Positions 26,790-36,192 are shown, counted from the first letter of the stretch. The stretch is DNA of 64,000 nucleotides from RBG-16-34-14 sp963727535 (GCA_963727535.1 CAVSGR010000006.1:310001-374000), one strand, 5' to 3'. Translations and numbers: made by a program. Notes: a model not told the origin generated them from the sequence alone.

Positions 26790-28058
26790 TTATCCTTTCA
26801 TTGCCAGCCATTTCCTTACTTCAGACCATTTGGGCTTTTTACCTGTAACAAGAATACCAACTCTATATATTTTCCCTGCCAGCGGAAAGATTGCAAATAG
26901 AACAACTAAGTTAATAGCGATTGATGCTATTAATTCCAGCATAGGAACCTGTACAAGTGTTAATCGAGCCGGCATAACAAGTAAGGAAGTAAACGGAAGT
27001 AGTGATGTTATTTTTGCAATACTACTCTGTGGATTAGACTGTAAACTTATAGCAATTAAAAATGGAAATATTATTAACATCATTAATGGCCAAACACCTG
27101 ATTGTGCATCCTGCGCGTTGTCGAATATTGAACCGACCGTTGCAAATAATCCTACGAAAGTTAAGAGAGCAATTGTATAGTCGAAGAGAAAATATATAAT
27201 GAATGACAAATCAATTTGAAAAAAAATATTTGCTGGCAGTGCGAACCACGATGTTGTAATCAGTAATATAATTGGTAAAAGCCAGATTGCCATTTGCGCT
27301 ACTTGTGTTATTACAACTCCAATTATTTTCCCTGCCATCAGTTCTGTGCTGGATGCAGATGAAAGAAGCACTTCCATTATTCTGCTGCTTTTTTCTTCTA
27401 CTACCGAATTCATTGTGGATTGACCCGAAAATAATAAAGCCATATAAAGAAGAAAAGTAAAAAGAAGTAGGGTAATCAAATTACCTGCGCCCTGTTCTTT
27501 AACGTTTTCATTTTTTGTGATCCGGTAACCGGTTATGTCGACGTTACCGCGGGCATAGTCAACATCTTTTTGTGTAAGCTGCTTACCTTCAAAGTAGATA
27601 TTGATGAGAGCTTTGTTTATAGCCGGCTTTATTTTGTCAAACAAAGGTCTGTTAGAAGGATTTGGAGAATAATATCTCACGTTTTTATTTATTAAAGCCG
27701 ATTCGGGTATATAAACAATACCGGTTAGTTTTTCATTAAGAAGATCGGGTCTCAGGTTCTTCAGGCGCAGTGCAAATGCGGTTGTATCCAATGTTTCATA
27801 ACTAATCTTGTAGTTCCCGGATTTTACTTCGTTGTATTGATCGAATTCATTTTTAAGCTTTTGTGATATTTCGTCCGTTTCAGATATAATAAGAACATTT
27901 GGATTCTTTTCTTCTGAAACAGAATAAACCAATATCTGTATTGCAAAAAGCCCGAACATAAAAACAGGGACGAGAAGCGTCATTATTATAAATGTTTTAC
28001 TAAAAAGTTTTGCTTTTAGTTCGCGCTTAATTATTGCCAGGGTTCGCCTGTTAAACAT
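26790..28058 (-). CDS. ABC transporter permease, ABC-2 / NatB type
   Basis: The 422-residue protein starts with RRTLAIIKRELKAKLFSKTFIIMTLLVPVFMFG, the first membrane helix of NatB-like permeases. A long extracytoplasmic loop of about 130 residues follows. Then come five or so helices with STMNSVVEEKSSRIMEVLLSSASSTELMAGKIIG, the signature of this exporter group. It would form the channel partner of the ATPase encoded just upstream, whose end it overlaps by 8 bases. The related NatAB system exports sodium, but substrates vary widely, so only the exporter type is claimed. Confidence 0.88.
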   Translation of the reverse strand: MFNRRTLAIIKRELKAKLFSKTFIIMTLLVPVFMFGLFAIQILVYSVSEEKNPNVLIISETDEISQKLKNEFDQYNEVKSGNYKISYETLDTTAFALRLKNLRPDLLNEKLTGIVYIPESALINKNVRYYSPNPSNRPLFDKIKPAINKALINIYFEGKQLTQKDVDYARGNVDITGYRITKNENVKEQGAGNLITLLLFTFLLYMALLFSGQSTMNSVVEEKSSRIMEVLLSSASSTELMAGKIIGVVITQVAQMAIWLLPIILLITTSWFALPANIFFQIDLSFIIYFLFDYTIALLTFVGLFATVGSIFDNAQDAQSGVWPLMMLIIFPFLIAISLQSNPQSSIAKITSLLPFTSLLVMPARLTLVQVPMLELIASIAINLVVLFAIFPLAGKIYRVGILVTGKKPKWSEVRKWLAMKG

Positions 28059-28962
28059 TAGCTGCCTCCTTTCCTGCTAAGGAGACGAATATTTCGTGAA
28101 GAGATATTTCATCAGCATTAAATTTCTTTACAACAACATTATGATCAACAAGAAGCTTTAGAAGTTCCTGCACCTGTTCGGGCTTCTTTACTTTTATTCC
28201 GGTTGTATTTCCAAAATCTTCCATATTTTCAATAATTGGATTTCCCTTTAAGAAAGAAATATCCCCCTCATAGTTTATGCTAACATTCCTGTTGGCAAAC
28301 TTCTTTTTAATTTCATCAAGTTCTCCGTTTAGGATAATTTTACCATGATCTATCATTGCAATATTATCACACATCTTTTCTGCAAAATCCATTAGATGAG
28401 TTGAGAAGATAATTACTTTGCCTTCTTCTCTTTTTTCCAGAATAATTCGGCGAAGTAAGTCTGTGTTTATGGGATCGAGCCCGGAGAAAGGTTCATCAAA
28501 AATAAGAAACTCAGGGTCATGCAGAATTGTAGATATAAACTGGATTTTTTGCTGGTTGCCTTTTGAAAGTTCTTCAACTTTCGAATTTTTTCTATCCAAT
28601 AGTTCAAATCTTTTGAGATATTCATTAGCTTTTTTTGAAACGTCTTTTCCACTTTTCCCTTTTAATTCGGAAAGGAAAAGAAGAGTATCAAAAACTCTCA
28701 TTTTTTTGTAAAGTCCGCGTTCTTCCGGCAAATATCCAACAGAATCCTTAAAATCCTGTCCTACTCGCTTTCCTCTAAACATAATTTCACCGGAGTCCGG
28801 CTCATAAATATTCATAATCATTCTTATCGTAGTTGTTTTACCGGCACCGTTTCTTCCAATCAATCCAAATACGGAACCTTCCGGCACTTCGAAAGAGGCG
28901 TTATCAACCGCGGTTACATTTTCAAAAGTTTTGGTAAGATTTGTTACTTCAAGTGCATTCAT
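28051..28962 (-). CDS. ABC transporter ATP-binding protein, NatA type
   Basis: A 303-residue ATPase with Walker A GLIGRNGAGKTTT, signature LSKGNQQKIQFI, Walker B FLIFDEPFSGLDP and the switch His in IIFSTHLMDFAEK. The ~80-residue C-terminal extension after the ATPase core (KKFANRNVSINYEG onward) is typical of drug- and sodium-exporter ATPases of the ABC-2 class. It precedes and overlaps its permease gene, so both form an operon read from the minus strand. Confidence 0.92.
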   Translation of the reverse strand: MNALEVTNLTKTFENVTAVDNASFEVPEGSVFGLIGRNGAGKTTTIRMIMNIYEPDSGEIMFRGKRVGQDFKDSVGYLPEERGLYKKMRVFDTLLFLSELKGKSGKDVSKKANEYLKRFELLDRKNSKVEELSKGNQQKIQFISTILHDPEFLIFDEPFSGLDPINTDLLRRIILEKREEGKVIIFSTHLMDFAEKMCDNIAMIDHGKIILNGELDEIKKKFANRNVSINYEGDISFLKGNPIIENMEDFGNTTGIKVKKPEQVQELLKLLVDHNVVVKKFNADEISLHEIFVSLAGKEAANV

Positions 28963-29099
28963 TATAAAAAAAATATTTTTTGATTTTTACTAAGTTAATA
29001 AAATATTCAAACGAATTAGAACGATGTTTTAAATTTTGGCAGATTATTTTGATGAGCGGTAAAAATATTAAGATAAGCCCCTTACGTCGAAAGTTCTTT

Positions 29100-30107
29100 T
29101 TATAAGCTCAAATCAAATTGAAGCATTGGAATTACAAAAATAGAGTTTGACGAGGATTCGAGATCAACCTGGAAGAAAAATCTTGTTGCAAAAACTAATC
29201 TGCTCCATTCATTGAGGTTCATATAAATTCCCGGTGAAACATTCACAAAAGCCGCATACGCTTCACCACGCAAATCCTCAACACGGTAAAATGGGTTTAA
29301 CAAATAATAATTCTCATCAGGAGTAGAAGGCTCATAATCAACTAAGTTTTGTCCGCTGTAACCAACGTTTATAAGAAAGTTTACCGGAAGATCATCATAA
29401 AGAGTATTTATTGTAAGACTTAAATAATGATTAAGATTTATTGATTTTCCTTTGTCTCTATAAAAGATAACTTCGGAGGTTGATGAACCGAAATCAGTAT
29501 GTTCTTCCCGCACAATAACCGAGGCAGCATCATAAGTATATTTCTGCCAGATTAAGCCGCCGTCAAAACGGACACCGATATTTTTTGATACAGAAAAGAA
29601 ACCGAGTCCAACCCTGTATCCATAAAGACTTGTTCTATCTTTGCCCGAGAGACTGAAACCACCGGATAGAGCAACCTTTTTTGATAAGGCTATATCAAGA
29701 TCGAGCCCGACCATGTAATCCGGTATAGACCAATGAAGGTTTTCTCCTTTGAAATCAAAAGTATTTTTGCCTTCTGCTATTTTATAAGTTTTTTCATTTC
29801 CATTTATAATAGTATCGACCTGGAAAATTCCTTCTGAATTTACCTGCGTATGTCCATCAATTCTTGCATTATAAACTCTGCTTGAGTTAATAAAAAATTT
29901 TGGAGAAATAGTGAAAGTAGTTGAATCTCTTCCACTAATTCTGATTGGAGGCTGGTTGATTGGTCCCTTTACATTAATGTCTTGGACGTAAAGCGAGTCG
30001 GTTATTGTTGTGCAGGAACTTAGAAGAAATATTATTGAAACGGAGATGAATATCTTAAGAAAATTAAAGTGGAGTTTTTTATTGGACTGAAAATTTGCCG
30101 GCATCAT
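29100..30107 (-). CDS. Outer-membrane-type lipoprotein, function unknown
   Basis: The N-terminus has an unusually long charged lead (about 18 residues), a hydrophobic stretch and the lipobox LLSSC near residue 32, so the mature protein is lipid-anchored. The rest is beta-strand rich with alternating hydrophobics (ALSGGFSLSGKDRTSLYGYRVGLGFF, LVFATRFFFQVDLES) and ends in a hydrophobic strand (MLQFDLSL), as outer membrane barrels do. It could therefore be a lipid-anchored barrel or envelope sensor. No family is recognised. It lies between the ABC exporter and the efflux operon but is separated from both. Confidence 0.65.
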   Translation of the reverse strand: MMPANFQSNKKLHFNFLKIFISVSIIFLLSSCTTITDSLYVQDINVKGPINQPPIRISGRDSTTFTISPKFFINSSRVYNARIDGHTQVNSEGIFQVDTIINGNEKTYKIAEGKNTFDFKGENLHWSIPDYMVGLDLDIALSKKVALSGGFSLSGKDRTSLYGYRVGLGFFSVSKNIGVRFDGGLIWQKYTYDAASVIVREEHTDFGSSTSEVIFYRDKGKSINLNHYLSLTINTLYDDLPVNFLINVGYSGQNLVDYEPSTPDENYYLLNPFYRVEDLRGEAYAAFVNVSPGIYMNLNEWSRLVFATRFFFQVDLESSSNSIFVIPMLQFDLSL

Positions 30108-30227
30108 AAGTCTCCCTAAATATTCGCCTAAAATTAGTACGACTTTATCTTATGAGCAATGAAATAATTTGGTTATTACACAATTATCAAAAATTGACAA
30201 AAGAAAAATATGAACCAATAAGTAGTT

Positions 30228-31535
30228 TTATTTCCACATTACATCACCAACTACCTGTTTCAGTTCGTATCCGTTTAGGATATTATAATAGATAGCTTTT
30301 AGATAAGAAAACCTTGCTTCGGCTAAACGTGTTTCTGCATCTAGAAGATCTAAATTAGTTCCAACCCCAAGAGTGTATTGTACTTTTGCTTTCTCAAGTA
30401 ATTGTTCTGCATATTTAACCTGCGTAGCTTCGGTTTGAAGCTGTCTCAAGTTTGCATCAATATCTGCAACAGCTTTTCTAACATCTTCATTAATTTGTTG
30501 CTTAATATTCTCTGTTTTAGATTCTGAAATTACCGTTCCCGCTTTTGCTTCTTCTTCCTGGTAATCTTTTCTAAAACCATTAAAGATCGGAACGGAAAGA
30601 TTTAATCCTGCCACCCAGTTCCCACGCCAGACATCGAGGTTAGGAATGTAGCCATTTTTAACTCCGTAACTAAGATGCAGGTTTAGTTGTGGCAAATCAT
30701 TATATGAAGCAAGACTTTCTTTCAGATGTGAAGTTTGCTCTTCATCTGATGCAAGCTTCATTTCCGTTCTCTGCTGATAAGCAACATTAATAAGTGAGTC
30801 GGGATTAACATTTGTTGTGTGTAAAGATAAATCACCCGAAACATTTATTTCTTCCCCGTTGCTCAATCCCGTTAAATGTTGTAGAATAATTTTTTGTTTC
30901 TTTAATTCATTTTGAAGTTCAATCTTTCTGCTGTCGAGTTTAGAAAGATTAACTTTTGCTCCCAGCAAATCATAATCAGTTGCTGTTCCGCTTTCAATTT
31001 TTTTATTTGTGATATTTATGTGTTCATTTAATGTTGTAACGTTTGTATCATTTATCGCGATACTTTTTTCGATAAACAAAATTGAATAGTAAGTTTGTAC
31101 AGTTGCATAAGCAAGTTTCGATTTTACAAGTTCAATATTATCAGTAGCAGATTTTTTATTTGATTCAGTCAAATCGAGTTGAGCATCTTTCTTACCAAAA
31201 TCATACAAGTTGTGATCGACACTTATATGAGCATCATAATTATTTTCGGGATATAGTTCGAAAGCACCGCTACCCGGCAAGTCAAATGATGGAACAGGTC
31301 CAATCCTCGAATAAGTTGCTTCTGCATTAACATTCGGATAGTAATAGCTTTTTTGTTCGTTCAATATAGAATTATAAACATCTGCTCTTTGCTGTGCTTC
31401 TTTTATTAATGGATAATTTTGTAAAGTAAGCGAAACAGCTTTATCAAGTGTTAATATGTTATTATGATTTTGTTGTGAATAATTATTTGCTGAAGCCAAT
31501 GAAATAATTATCATTATTAATAAAATATTTTTCAT
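30228..31535 (-). CDS. TolC-family outer membrane efflux protein (probable separate gene)
   Basis: This is the second half of the fused frame, listed separately because it has its own start signals. ATG at 31535 is preceded by AAAAGGA, and the product begins with a signal peptide (ending NNYSQ). The 435 residues contain two outer-membrane-factor repeats: LTLDKAVSLTLQNYPLIKEAQQ near the start, and YTLGVGTNLDLLDAETRLAEARFSYLKA near the end, the classic TolC alpha-barrel signature. It should form the outer membrane duct of the efflux pump encoded by the same operon. Confidence 0.85.
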   Translation of the reverse strand: MKNILLIMIIISLASANNYSQQNHNNILTLDKAVSLTLQNYPLIKEAQQRADVYNSILNEQKSYYYPNVNAEATYSRIGPVPSFDLPGSGAFELYPENNYDAHISVDHNLYDFGKKDAQLDLTESNKKSATDNIELVKSKLAYATVQTYYSILFIEKSIAINDTNVTTLNEHINITNKKIESGTATDYDLLGAKVNLSKLDSRKIELQNELKKQKIILQHLTGLSNGEEINVSGDLSLHTTNVNPDSLINVAYQQRTEMKLASDEEQTSHLKESLASYNDLPQLNLHLSYGVKNGYIPNLDVWRGNWVAGLNLSVPIFNGFRKDYQEEEAKAGTVISESKTENIKQQINEDVRKAVADIDANLRQLQTEATQVKYAEQLLEKAKVQYTLGVGTNLDLLDAETRLAEARFSYLKAIYYNILNGYELKQVVGDVMWK

Positions 31536-33176
31536 TTCAATCCTTTTCTTAAAAAATCTATTCGAGTATTTGAACCTTTTCACCTTGATTCCTCTTTTTA
31601 ACTTTAAAAAGAATATCGGTACAATCAGAATTACAGTTAATACAGCTCCAATTAGAAAATCATCATTTACGCCTTCAATAAAAGCCTGGTTTGCAAGATG
31701 TTTTGCAATCAATGCCTTTGTTTGCATTAACATTTGCGATCCGGTACTGCCGGCATTGTGCTGGACAAATCTCCCGATTCCGTACGAGACATGTTTGAAC
31801 TGTGCAGAATATTGGTTGACTGCTTCACTAAAAGCGGTTGTATGAAATATTACCCGCTGGGTTAAATATGTTCCTAAAAGAGCAACTCCAAAACTTCCAC
31901 CGACCTGCCGTATTGTATTAAATAATCCCGAAGCCTGGGCAAGGTCATGCCTTGGAATGTTTAGTAAGGCAATATTAGTTAGTGGAATAAAAATAAATCC
32001 GAGAGCAAACCCTCTTAAATAAAGAGGAAGCATAATTTGTGCGTACTCTGAATACTCTGAAAAGAATGATGAATAGAACATACTCAGAGTAAGTAAAGTA
32101 ATTCCTATAAAGATTGGAATTTTGGGATTTGCCTTATCGGAAAGTCTTCCTGCAATTGGTGACATAAATGCCTGTATTATTCCAATTGGGAAAAATACCA
32201 TCCCTGCCTGCAAAGCAGTATAACCGAGAGAATTTTGTAAATACAATGGCAGTAAAAAAGAATTGCCAAATAATGCCGCACCAAAAATAAACATCATTAA
32301 AGATGCTATTGAAAAGTTTCTGTCTTTAAGCAAACGCAATTCAATAAGAGGATGTTTAACTGAAAATTCTGTAATAATAAATACAATGAAACCTATTGCA
32401 GATATTGTAAAACAGGTTACAATAAAATTTGATGTCCATCCGCCCGTATTCCAGGCTGCATTGCCGTCCGCAAAAGCAAGCAGCAAAGAAGTAAGAAAAA
32501 TGGTCATAGATATTAATCCTAAGAAGTCGAAAGATCTTGCATGTTCGGTTCTGTGTTCTCTTAAAATTAAGTAAACGGAAATTAGAGCAATAATACCAAC
32601 AGGAACATTGACATCGAAAATTGCTTCCCAGCTGTAAGAGTCTACTAAATATCCTCCGATCATAGGTCCAAGCGAAACTGATGCCGCAGCTGAAATTCCC
32701 CAGAAACCGAGAGCCATACCTCTTTTTTCAGGAGGGAATTCTCTGGTTATTATTGCCATACCGACTGGCATTACTAGTCCTGCCCCCGAACCTTGAATAA
32801 GCCTGAAGAAAATCAATGAATTTTCATTCCAGGAGAGGCTGCAGAGAAAAGATCCTAATGTAAAGAGAAACAATCCGAGAAAGTAAGTTCTTTTGTATCC
32901 AAGATGATCAGCAATCCAACCCGATGAAGGAAGCATCACTGCAAAAATTAATAAGTAACCTGTTAATATCCATTCAGCTTTATCTATGCTTGTACCAAAG
33001 GATGCTATGATTTTTGGAAGTGCAACGTTTACGATAGTTACATCTAACACAGCCATAAATGTTCCGATCATTACACTCCACAAAACCCACCAACTATAAG
33101 ATTTATGTCCCGGGGTCATGGAAGGGAACATTTCTAAAATTGATTTTCTTAAGTGAGTGTTAAAAAAATTCCGCAT
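30228..33176 (-). CDS. EmrB/QacA-type MFS exporter fused in frame to a TolC-type outer membrane factor
   Basis: One open frame of 982 codons holds two complete proteins. Residues 1 to about 540 are a 14-helix drug:H+ antiporter (DHA2): WILTGYLLIFAVMLPSSGW, the motif-A form GWIADHLGYKRTY and GPMIGGYLVDSYSWEAIF. From residue 548 a signal peptide and TolC-like factor follow. A true antiporter-TolC fusion makes little topological sense, because the signal peptide would be internal. One added base near 31600-31611 (an A/T-rich run) would let the MFS end KKRNQGEKVQILE with a stop at 31558, leaving a normal 22-base gap before the TolC start. I read this as two genes joined by a one-base deletion or sequence error. 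It lies two bases after the HlyD gene in the same operon. Confidence 0.85.
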   Translation of the reverse strand: MRNFFNTHLRKSILEMFPSMTPGHKSYSWWVLWSVMIGTFMAVLDVTIVNVALPKIIASFGTSIDKAEWILTGYLLIFAVMLPSSGWIADHLGYKRTYFLGLFLFTLGSFLCSLSWNENSLIFFRLIQGSGAGLVMPVGMAIITREFPPEKRGMALGFWGISAAASVSLGPMIGGYLVDSYSWEAIFDVNVPVGIIALISVYLILREHRTEHARSFDFLGLISMTIFLTSLLLAFADGNAAWNTGGWTSNFIVTCFTISAIGFIVFIITEFSVKHPLIELRLLKDRNFSIASLMMFIFGAALFGNSFLLPLYLQNSLGYTALQAGMVFFPIGIIQAFMSPIAGRLSDKANPKIPIFIGITLLTLSMFYSSFFSEYSEYAQIMLPLYLRGFALGFIFIPLTNIALLNIPRHDLAQASGLFNTIRQVGGSFGVALLGTYLTQRVIFHTTAFSEAVNQYSAQFKHVSYGIGRFVQHNAGSTGSQMLMQTKALIAKHLANQAFIEGVNDDFLIGAVLTVILIVPIFFLKLKRGIKVKRFKYSNRFFKKRIEMKNILLIMIIISLASANNYSQQNHNNILTLDKAVSLTLQNYPLIKEAQQRADVYNSILNEQKSYYYPNVNAEATYSRIGPVPSFDLPGSGAFELYPENNYDAHISVDHNLYDFGKKDAQLDLTESNKKSATDNIELVKSKLAYATVQTYYSILFIEKSIAINDTNVTTLNEHINITNKKIESGTATDYDLLGAKVNLSKLDSRKIELQNELKKQKIILQHLTGLSNGEEINVSGDLSLHTTNVNPDSLINVAYQQRTEMKLASDEEQTSHLKESLASYNDLPQLNLHLSYGVKNGYIPNLDVWRGNWVAGLNLSVPIFNGFRKDYQEEEAKAGTVISESKTENIKQQINEDVRKAVADIDANLRQLQTEATQVKYAEQLLEKAKVQYTLGVGTNLDLLDAETRLAEARFSYLKAIYYNILNGYELKQVVGDVMWK

Positions 33177-33178
33177 CT

Positions 33179-34120
33179 TTACTTTCTTTCCATAACGTCA
33201 ACTTCTACCGACATTCCCGGTAGTAAAGTAATTTTTTGGTCACCCTTTGTTGTAACTTGTTCAATCGAAATTTTAACCGGCACTCTTTGTGTAACTTTTG
33301 TAAAATTACCGGAAGCATTATTAGGAGGAATAAGAGAAAATTGTGATGCAGTATTTGACCCGATCTGTATTACGGTTCCCTCAAACTTGTTATCGGGAAA
33401 TGCATCAACGTAAATTTTAACACTGTCTCTAAGATTTATAGCAGAAAGTTTTGTCTCCTCAAAATTTGCAGTAATCCATAAGCTGCTTGTCTTATAAACA
33501 GAAAGTATTGGTTGTCCTGGTTGTACAACATCTCCTTGTAAAATCCATTTTTTTGCAACAATACCATCAATAGGAGAAATAATTTTTGTATTAGCAAGCT
33601 GTGTATTGAGCACATTTATTCTTGCAAGTGCTGTGCTTACCTGCGATTGAGAAATATTAAGCTGTACTTGCTGCGTCTGAACTTCTTTTTGTGCGTGATC
33701 ATATTGTTCTTTTGGAAGAATATTATTTTTATACTGCAGTTCAGTCCGGCTAAAATCATCTTTTGCTTTTTCAAGCTTTACCTCTGCGAGTTTCACATTA
33801 TCTTTTGCAAGATTCAATTGTGCTTCGGCTTCATTTATTTGTGCAAGAATATCAGAGGAATTAAGTTGAGCAATTAAATCTCCACTTTTGATTGTATCAC
33901 CTTCACTTACAGTGAGACTATCAATTCTCCCTAAAATTTTTGCGCTGATTGTTGCTTTATCTGCATCGATGAAAGCATCATCTGTTGATACATGACCAAG
34001 CTGTCCCTGGTACCAGAACCAGAAACCAATTATGGCACCAATTAATATTATTGCCGGTATTAATATTTTTTTGTTTTTATAAAGTGGTTTTGCGTTTTCT
34101 GCTTTATCGTTTCCATTCAT
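33179..34120 (-). CDS. HlyD/EmrA-family membrane fusion protein
   Basis: 313 residues with a single N-terminal membrane helix (ILIPAIILIGAIIGFWFWY), then a split biotinyl-lipoyl domain (VSTDDAFIDADKATISAKILGRIDSL ... IISPIDGIVAKKWILQGDVVQPGQPI), an alpha-hairpin of coiled-coil character between them (about residues 85-165) and a beta-barrel end. This is the EmrA layout. It links the inner membrane MFS exporter to the TolC channel. It is the second gene of the operon, with 45 bases to the TetR gene and 2 bases to the MFS gene. Confidence 0.92.
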   Translation of the reverse strand: MNGNDKAENAKPLYKNKKILIPAIILIGAIIGFWFWYQGQLGHVSTDDAFIDADKATISAKILGRIDSLTVSEGDTIKSGDLIAQLNSSDILAQINEAEAQLNLAKDNVKLAEVKLEKAKDDFSRTELQYKNNILPKEQYDHAQKEVQTQQVQLNISQSQVSTALARINVLNTQLANTKIISPIDGIVAKKWILQGDVVQPGQPILSVYKTSSLWITANFEETKLSAINLRDSVKIYVDAFPDNKFEGTVIQIGSNTASQFSLIPPNNASGNFTKVTQRVPVKISIEQVTTKGDQKITLLPGMSVEVDVMERK

Positions 34121-34165
34121 AGATTGTTTCCCGTTATGTTTAGTTTAAAATTTTCTTTATCCCAA

Positions 34166-34768
34166 CTAACTCTTAATTCCGTTTATAAAGGTTTCTATTG
34201 TAAGCAGCATTTCTTCTTTAAGCTCTTTATAAGATTTTGCGTCTATTTGTTGTCCGCTTATTGATTTTAATGTCCTGAGTTTAAGTCCCTGTAAGACATG
34301 TAAAAGAACCCTAACGAGTTTCTCATCAATATTTTTTTTGAATTCGCCTTTCTTCTTTCCTTCTTCAAAAATTTTCATCATTAACCGGAGCTCCTGTTCT
34401 TCAAGGTCTTTATGGTATTGTTTGAACTGCGATTTCTGTCCGATGAAAGAATAAAAAGAAAGTGTGCCGAGATTCACCAGCTTATTAAAATATTTCAATC
34501 TTTGGTCAACATACTGGAGTAACTTGTCTTCTCCGCCGGATTCGTTTTCCAGGATTTTTTCTATCTCACAGGAAAATTCATCGCGCTCTTGTGCCAGCAC
34601 AGCCTGGAAAAGGCTTTCCTTTGTAGGGAAATAATAATATAAAGATGCCTTTCCCATATCTATGTCGGCAGCGATTTCATCCATCGTTACTTTGGAAAAT
34701 CCAAAATGTGCGAATCTTTCACGCGCAGCCTTAATAATGGCTCTTTCTTTTACTTTTTCTTCTGACAT
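34166..34768 (-). CDS. TetR-family transcriptional regulator of the efflux operon
   Basis: 200 residues. The N-terminal helix-turn-helix reads AARERFAHFGFSKVTMDEIAADIDMGKASLYYYFPTKESLF, a textbook TetR domain. The C-terminal part is helical and ligand-binding. As first gene of the operon TetR-HlyD-MFS-TolC it most likely represses the pump and is released by a pump substrate. An inverted repeat just upstream (34789-34815) is a fitting operator, implying self-regulation. Confidence 0.92.
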   Translation of the reverse strand: MSEEKVKERAIIKAARERFAHFGFSKVTMDEIAADIDMGKASLYYYFPTKESLFQAVLAQERDEFSCEIEKILENESGGEDKLLQYVDQRLKYFNKLVNLGTLSFYSFIGQKSQFKQYHKDLEEQELRLMMKIFEEGKKKGEFKKNIDEKLVRVLLHVLQGLKLRTLKSISGQQIDAKSYKELKEEMLLTIETFINGIKS

Positions 34769-34788
34769 TTTGCCTTTACCTTATGAGT

Positions 34789-34815
34789 TCGACTGTTATA
34801 CTGAAATAGTCGAAT
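34789..34815. promoter_or_regulatory. Probable TetR operator
   Basis: TTCGACT, 13 bases, AGTCGAA: a perfect 7-base inverted repeat 20 bases upstream of the TetR start, in the gap shared with the divergent GyrI-like gene. Size and place fit a TetR-family operator. Confidence 0.55.
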
Positions 34816-34913
34816 GGCAAATTTATGGCAAGAATTATTAATTGTCAAGTATGAATTGTGGGAAACGTAAAATGCTTTGTATATTAAAGCTAAATTTTAG
34901 GTGAAGGTTTAGT

Positions 34914-35363
34914 ATGAAGATAGAATCATTTAAGATTATAGGAATTTCTATAAGAACAACTAACGAAGGTGGAAAATCCTCACACGATTTAGGAAAATTG
35001 TGGGAAAGATTTTATCAGGAAAACGTGTCTTCGAAAATAACTGGAAAGATGAATGAAGAAATTTATTCTGTTTATACTGATTATGAATCAGACTATAAAG
35101 GAAGTTACACAACTATTATTGGCTGTAAAGTAAATTCGCTAAATAATATTCCCGAGGGAATGACGGGAAAAGAAATAGAAGGCGGCAATTACAAAGTCTT
35201 TACAGCTAAAGGTAAAATACCTGATGCAGTTGTAAATCAATGGATGGAAATATGGAAAGACAGTGAACTTAAACGTGCTTATACCGCTGACTTTGAAGTT
35301 TATGGAGAGAAGTCTCAAAACCCTGAAAATGCTGAAGTAGATATTTATATAGCTGTTAAGTAG
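34914..35363 (+). CDS. GyrI-like / AraC effector-binding domain protein
   Basis: 149 residues consisting of a single GyrI-like small-molecule-binding domain: FKIIGISIRTTNEGG, LGKLWERFYQE, YTDYESDYKGSYTTIIGCKV, IPEGMTGKEIEGGNYKVFTAKG and DFEVYG near the end. Such stand-alone domains bind drugs or act as antirepressors or gyrase inhibitors. It is divergent from the TetR-led efflux operon and shares its upstream region, so a link to drug response is plausible but inferred from position. Confidence 0.8.
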   Translation: MKIESFKIIGISIRTTNEGGKSSHDLGKLWERFYQENVSSKITGKMNEEIYSVYTDYESDYKGSYTTIIGCKVNSLNNIPEGMTGKEIEGGNYKVFTAKGKIPDAVVNQWMEIWKDSELKRAYTADFEVYGEKSQNPENAEVDIYIAVK

Positions 35364-35487
35364 AATAATTTTTTGTGGCTCTTTTATAGATTGCAATACC
35401 CTCCCAGTTAATTTCAAACTATTGTAAGTAGTTACCTTTTTTTAGATTAACTTTGAATAGTGAATTTTAAAACATTTCCAGGAAATT

Positions 35488-35934
35488 ATGCTACATAAAT
35501 CTATCAACCGTCTTCAATATCTTTGTGAAATAATTCCCCCACTGTTAACAGCAATTCCCGAAAAAGATTTTTCTTTTAAGCCTTCTCCAATTAAGTGGAG
35601 TAAAAAAGAAATTCTCGGACATCTGATTGACAGTGCAACAAATAATCACCAAAGATTTGTAAGAATACAATTTGAGAATGTTCCAAATATTACTTACAAC
35701 CAGGATAACTGGAACAACCATAGCTATCACAATCAAGTGGATTCAGAACATCTTATAAAATTCTGGGAATTGTACAACCGTCATTTGGTTGAGCTTATTA
35801 AATTAATTCCAAAAGAAAACTTAATGAGACAATCTAAGACCGACGACGAAAAGATTGTAACTCTTGAATGGCTGATTGAGGACTATGTTCATCACCTTGA
35901 GCATCATTTAAAACAAATTGTTAATTATATTTAA
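35488..35934 (+). CDS. DinB family protein (DinB_2-like)
   Basis: A 148-residue four-helix protein with the DinB metal-site pattern: KWSKKEILGHLIDSATNNHQRF (first His), NQVDSEHLIKFWELYNRHLVELI, and the C-terminal WLIEDYVHHLEHHLKQIV. Clear ATG start with a GGAAAT upstream. The biochemical role is unknown. An indel-rich stretch begins soon after its end; a short overlapping frame (35918-36100) behind it is not counted as a gene. Confidence 0.82.
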   Translation: MLHKSINRLQYLCEIIPPLLTAIPEKDFSFKPSPIKWSKKEILGHLIDSATNNHQRFVRIQFENVPNITYNQDNWNNHSYHNQVDSEHLIKFWELYNRHLVELIKLIPKENLMRQSKTDDEKIVTLEWLIEDYVHHLEHHLKQIVNYI

Positions 35935-36192
35935 AAAGACATTGGTCGTTACAACTAAAAGATATTTCATTACAATTGAATTATCATTCAATACATCACC
36001 GTGCACAAATGCAGTTGTTTATTCGTCAGCAGAATTAGAACCAGACTTTGTTGATTATATTGGAACAGTTTATAAAAAGATTACTGGAAATTTAAAATAG
36101 GTAACTTTCTAAAACAGCTAATCTATATTTCATCTTTTTTATAATCGTCCCACTTGTATTTTGAACGCATATATATCATTGGCCTCTAAATT

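Noticed and set aside
30228..33176. Genuine MFS-TolC fusion as a new transporter architecture
   Set aside because: A one-base change restores two normal genes with proper spacing and ribosome site, and the fusion would bury a signal peptide; kept as a finding but not as a new architecture.
35918..36100. 60-residue open frame overlapping the end of the DinB gene
   Set aside because: It begins inside the DinB gene without a ribosome site and matches nothing I recognise; the region downstream is indel-rich, so at most it is a remnant.
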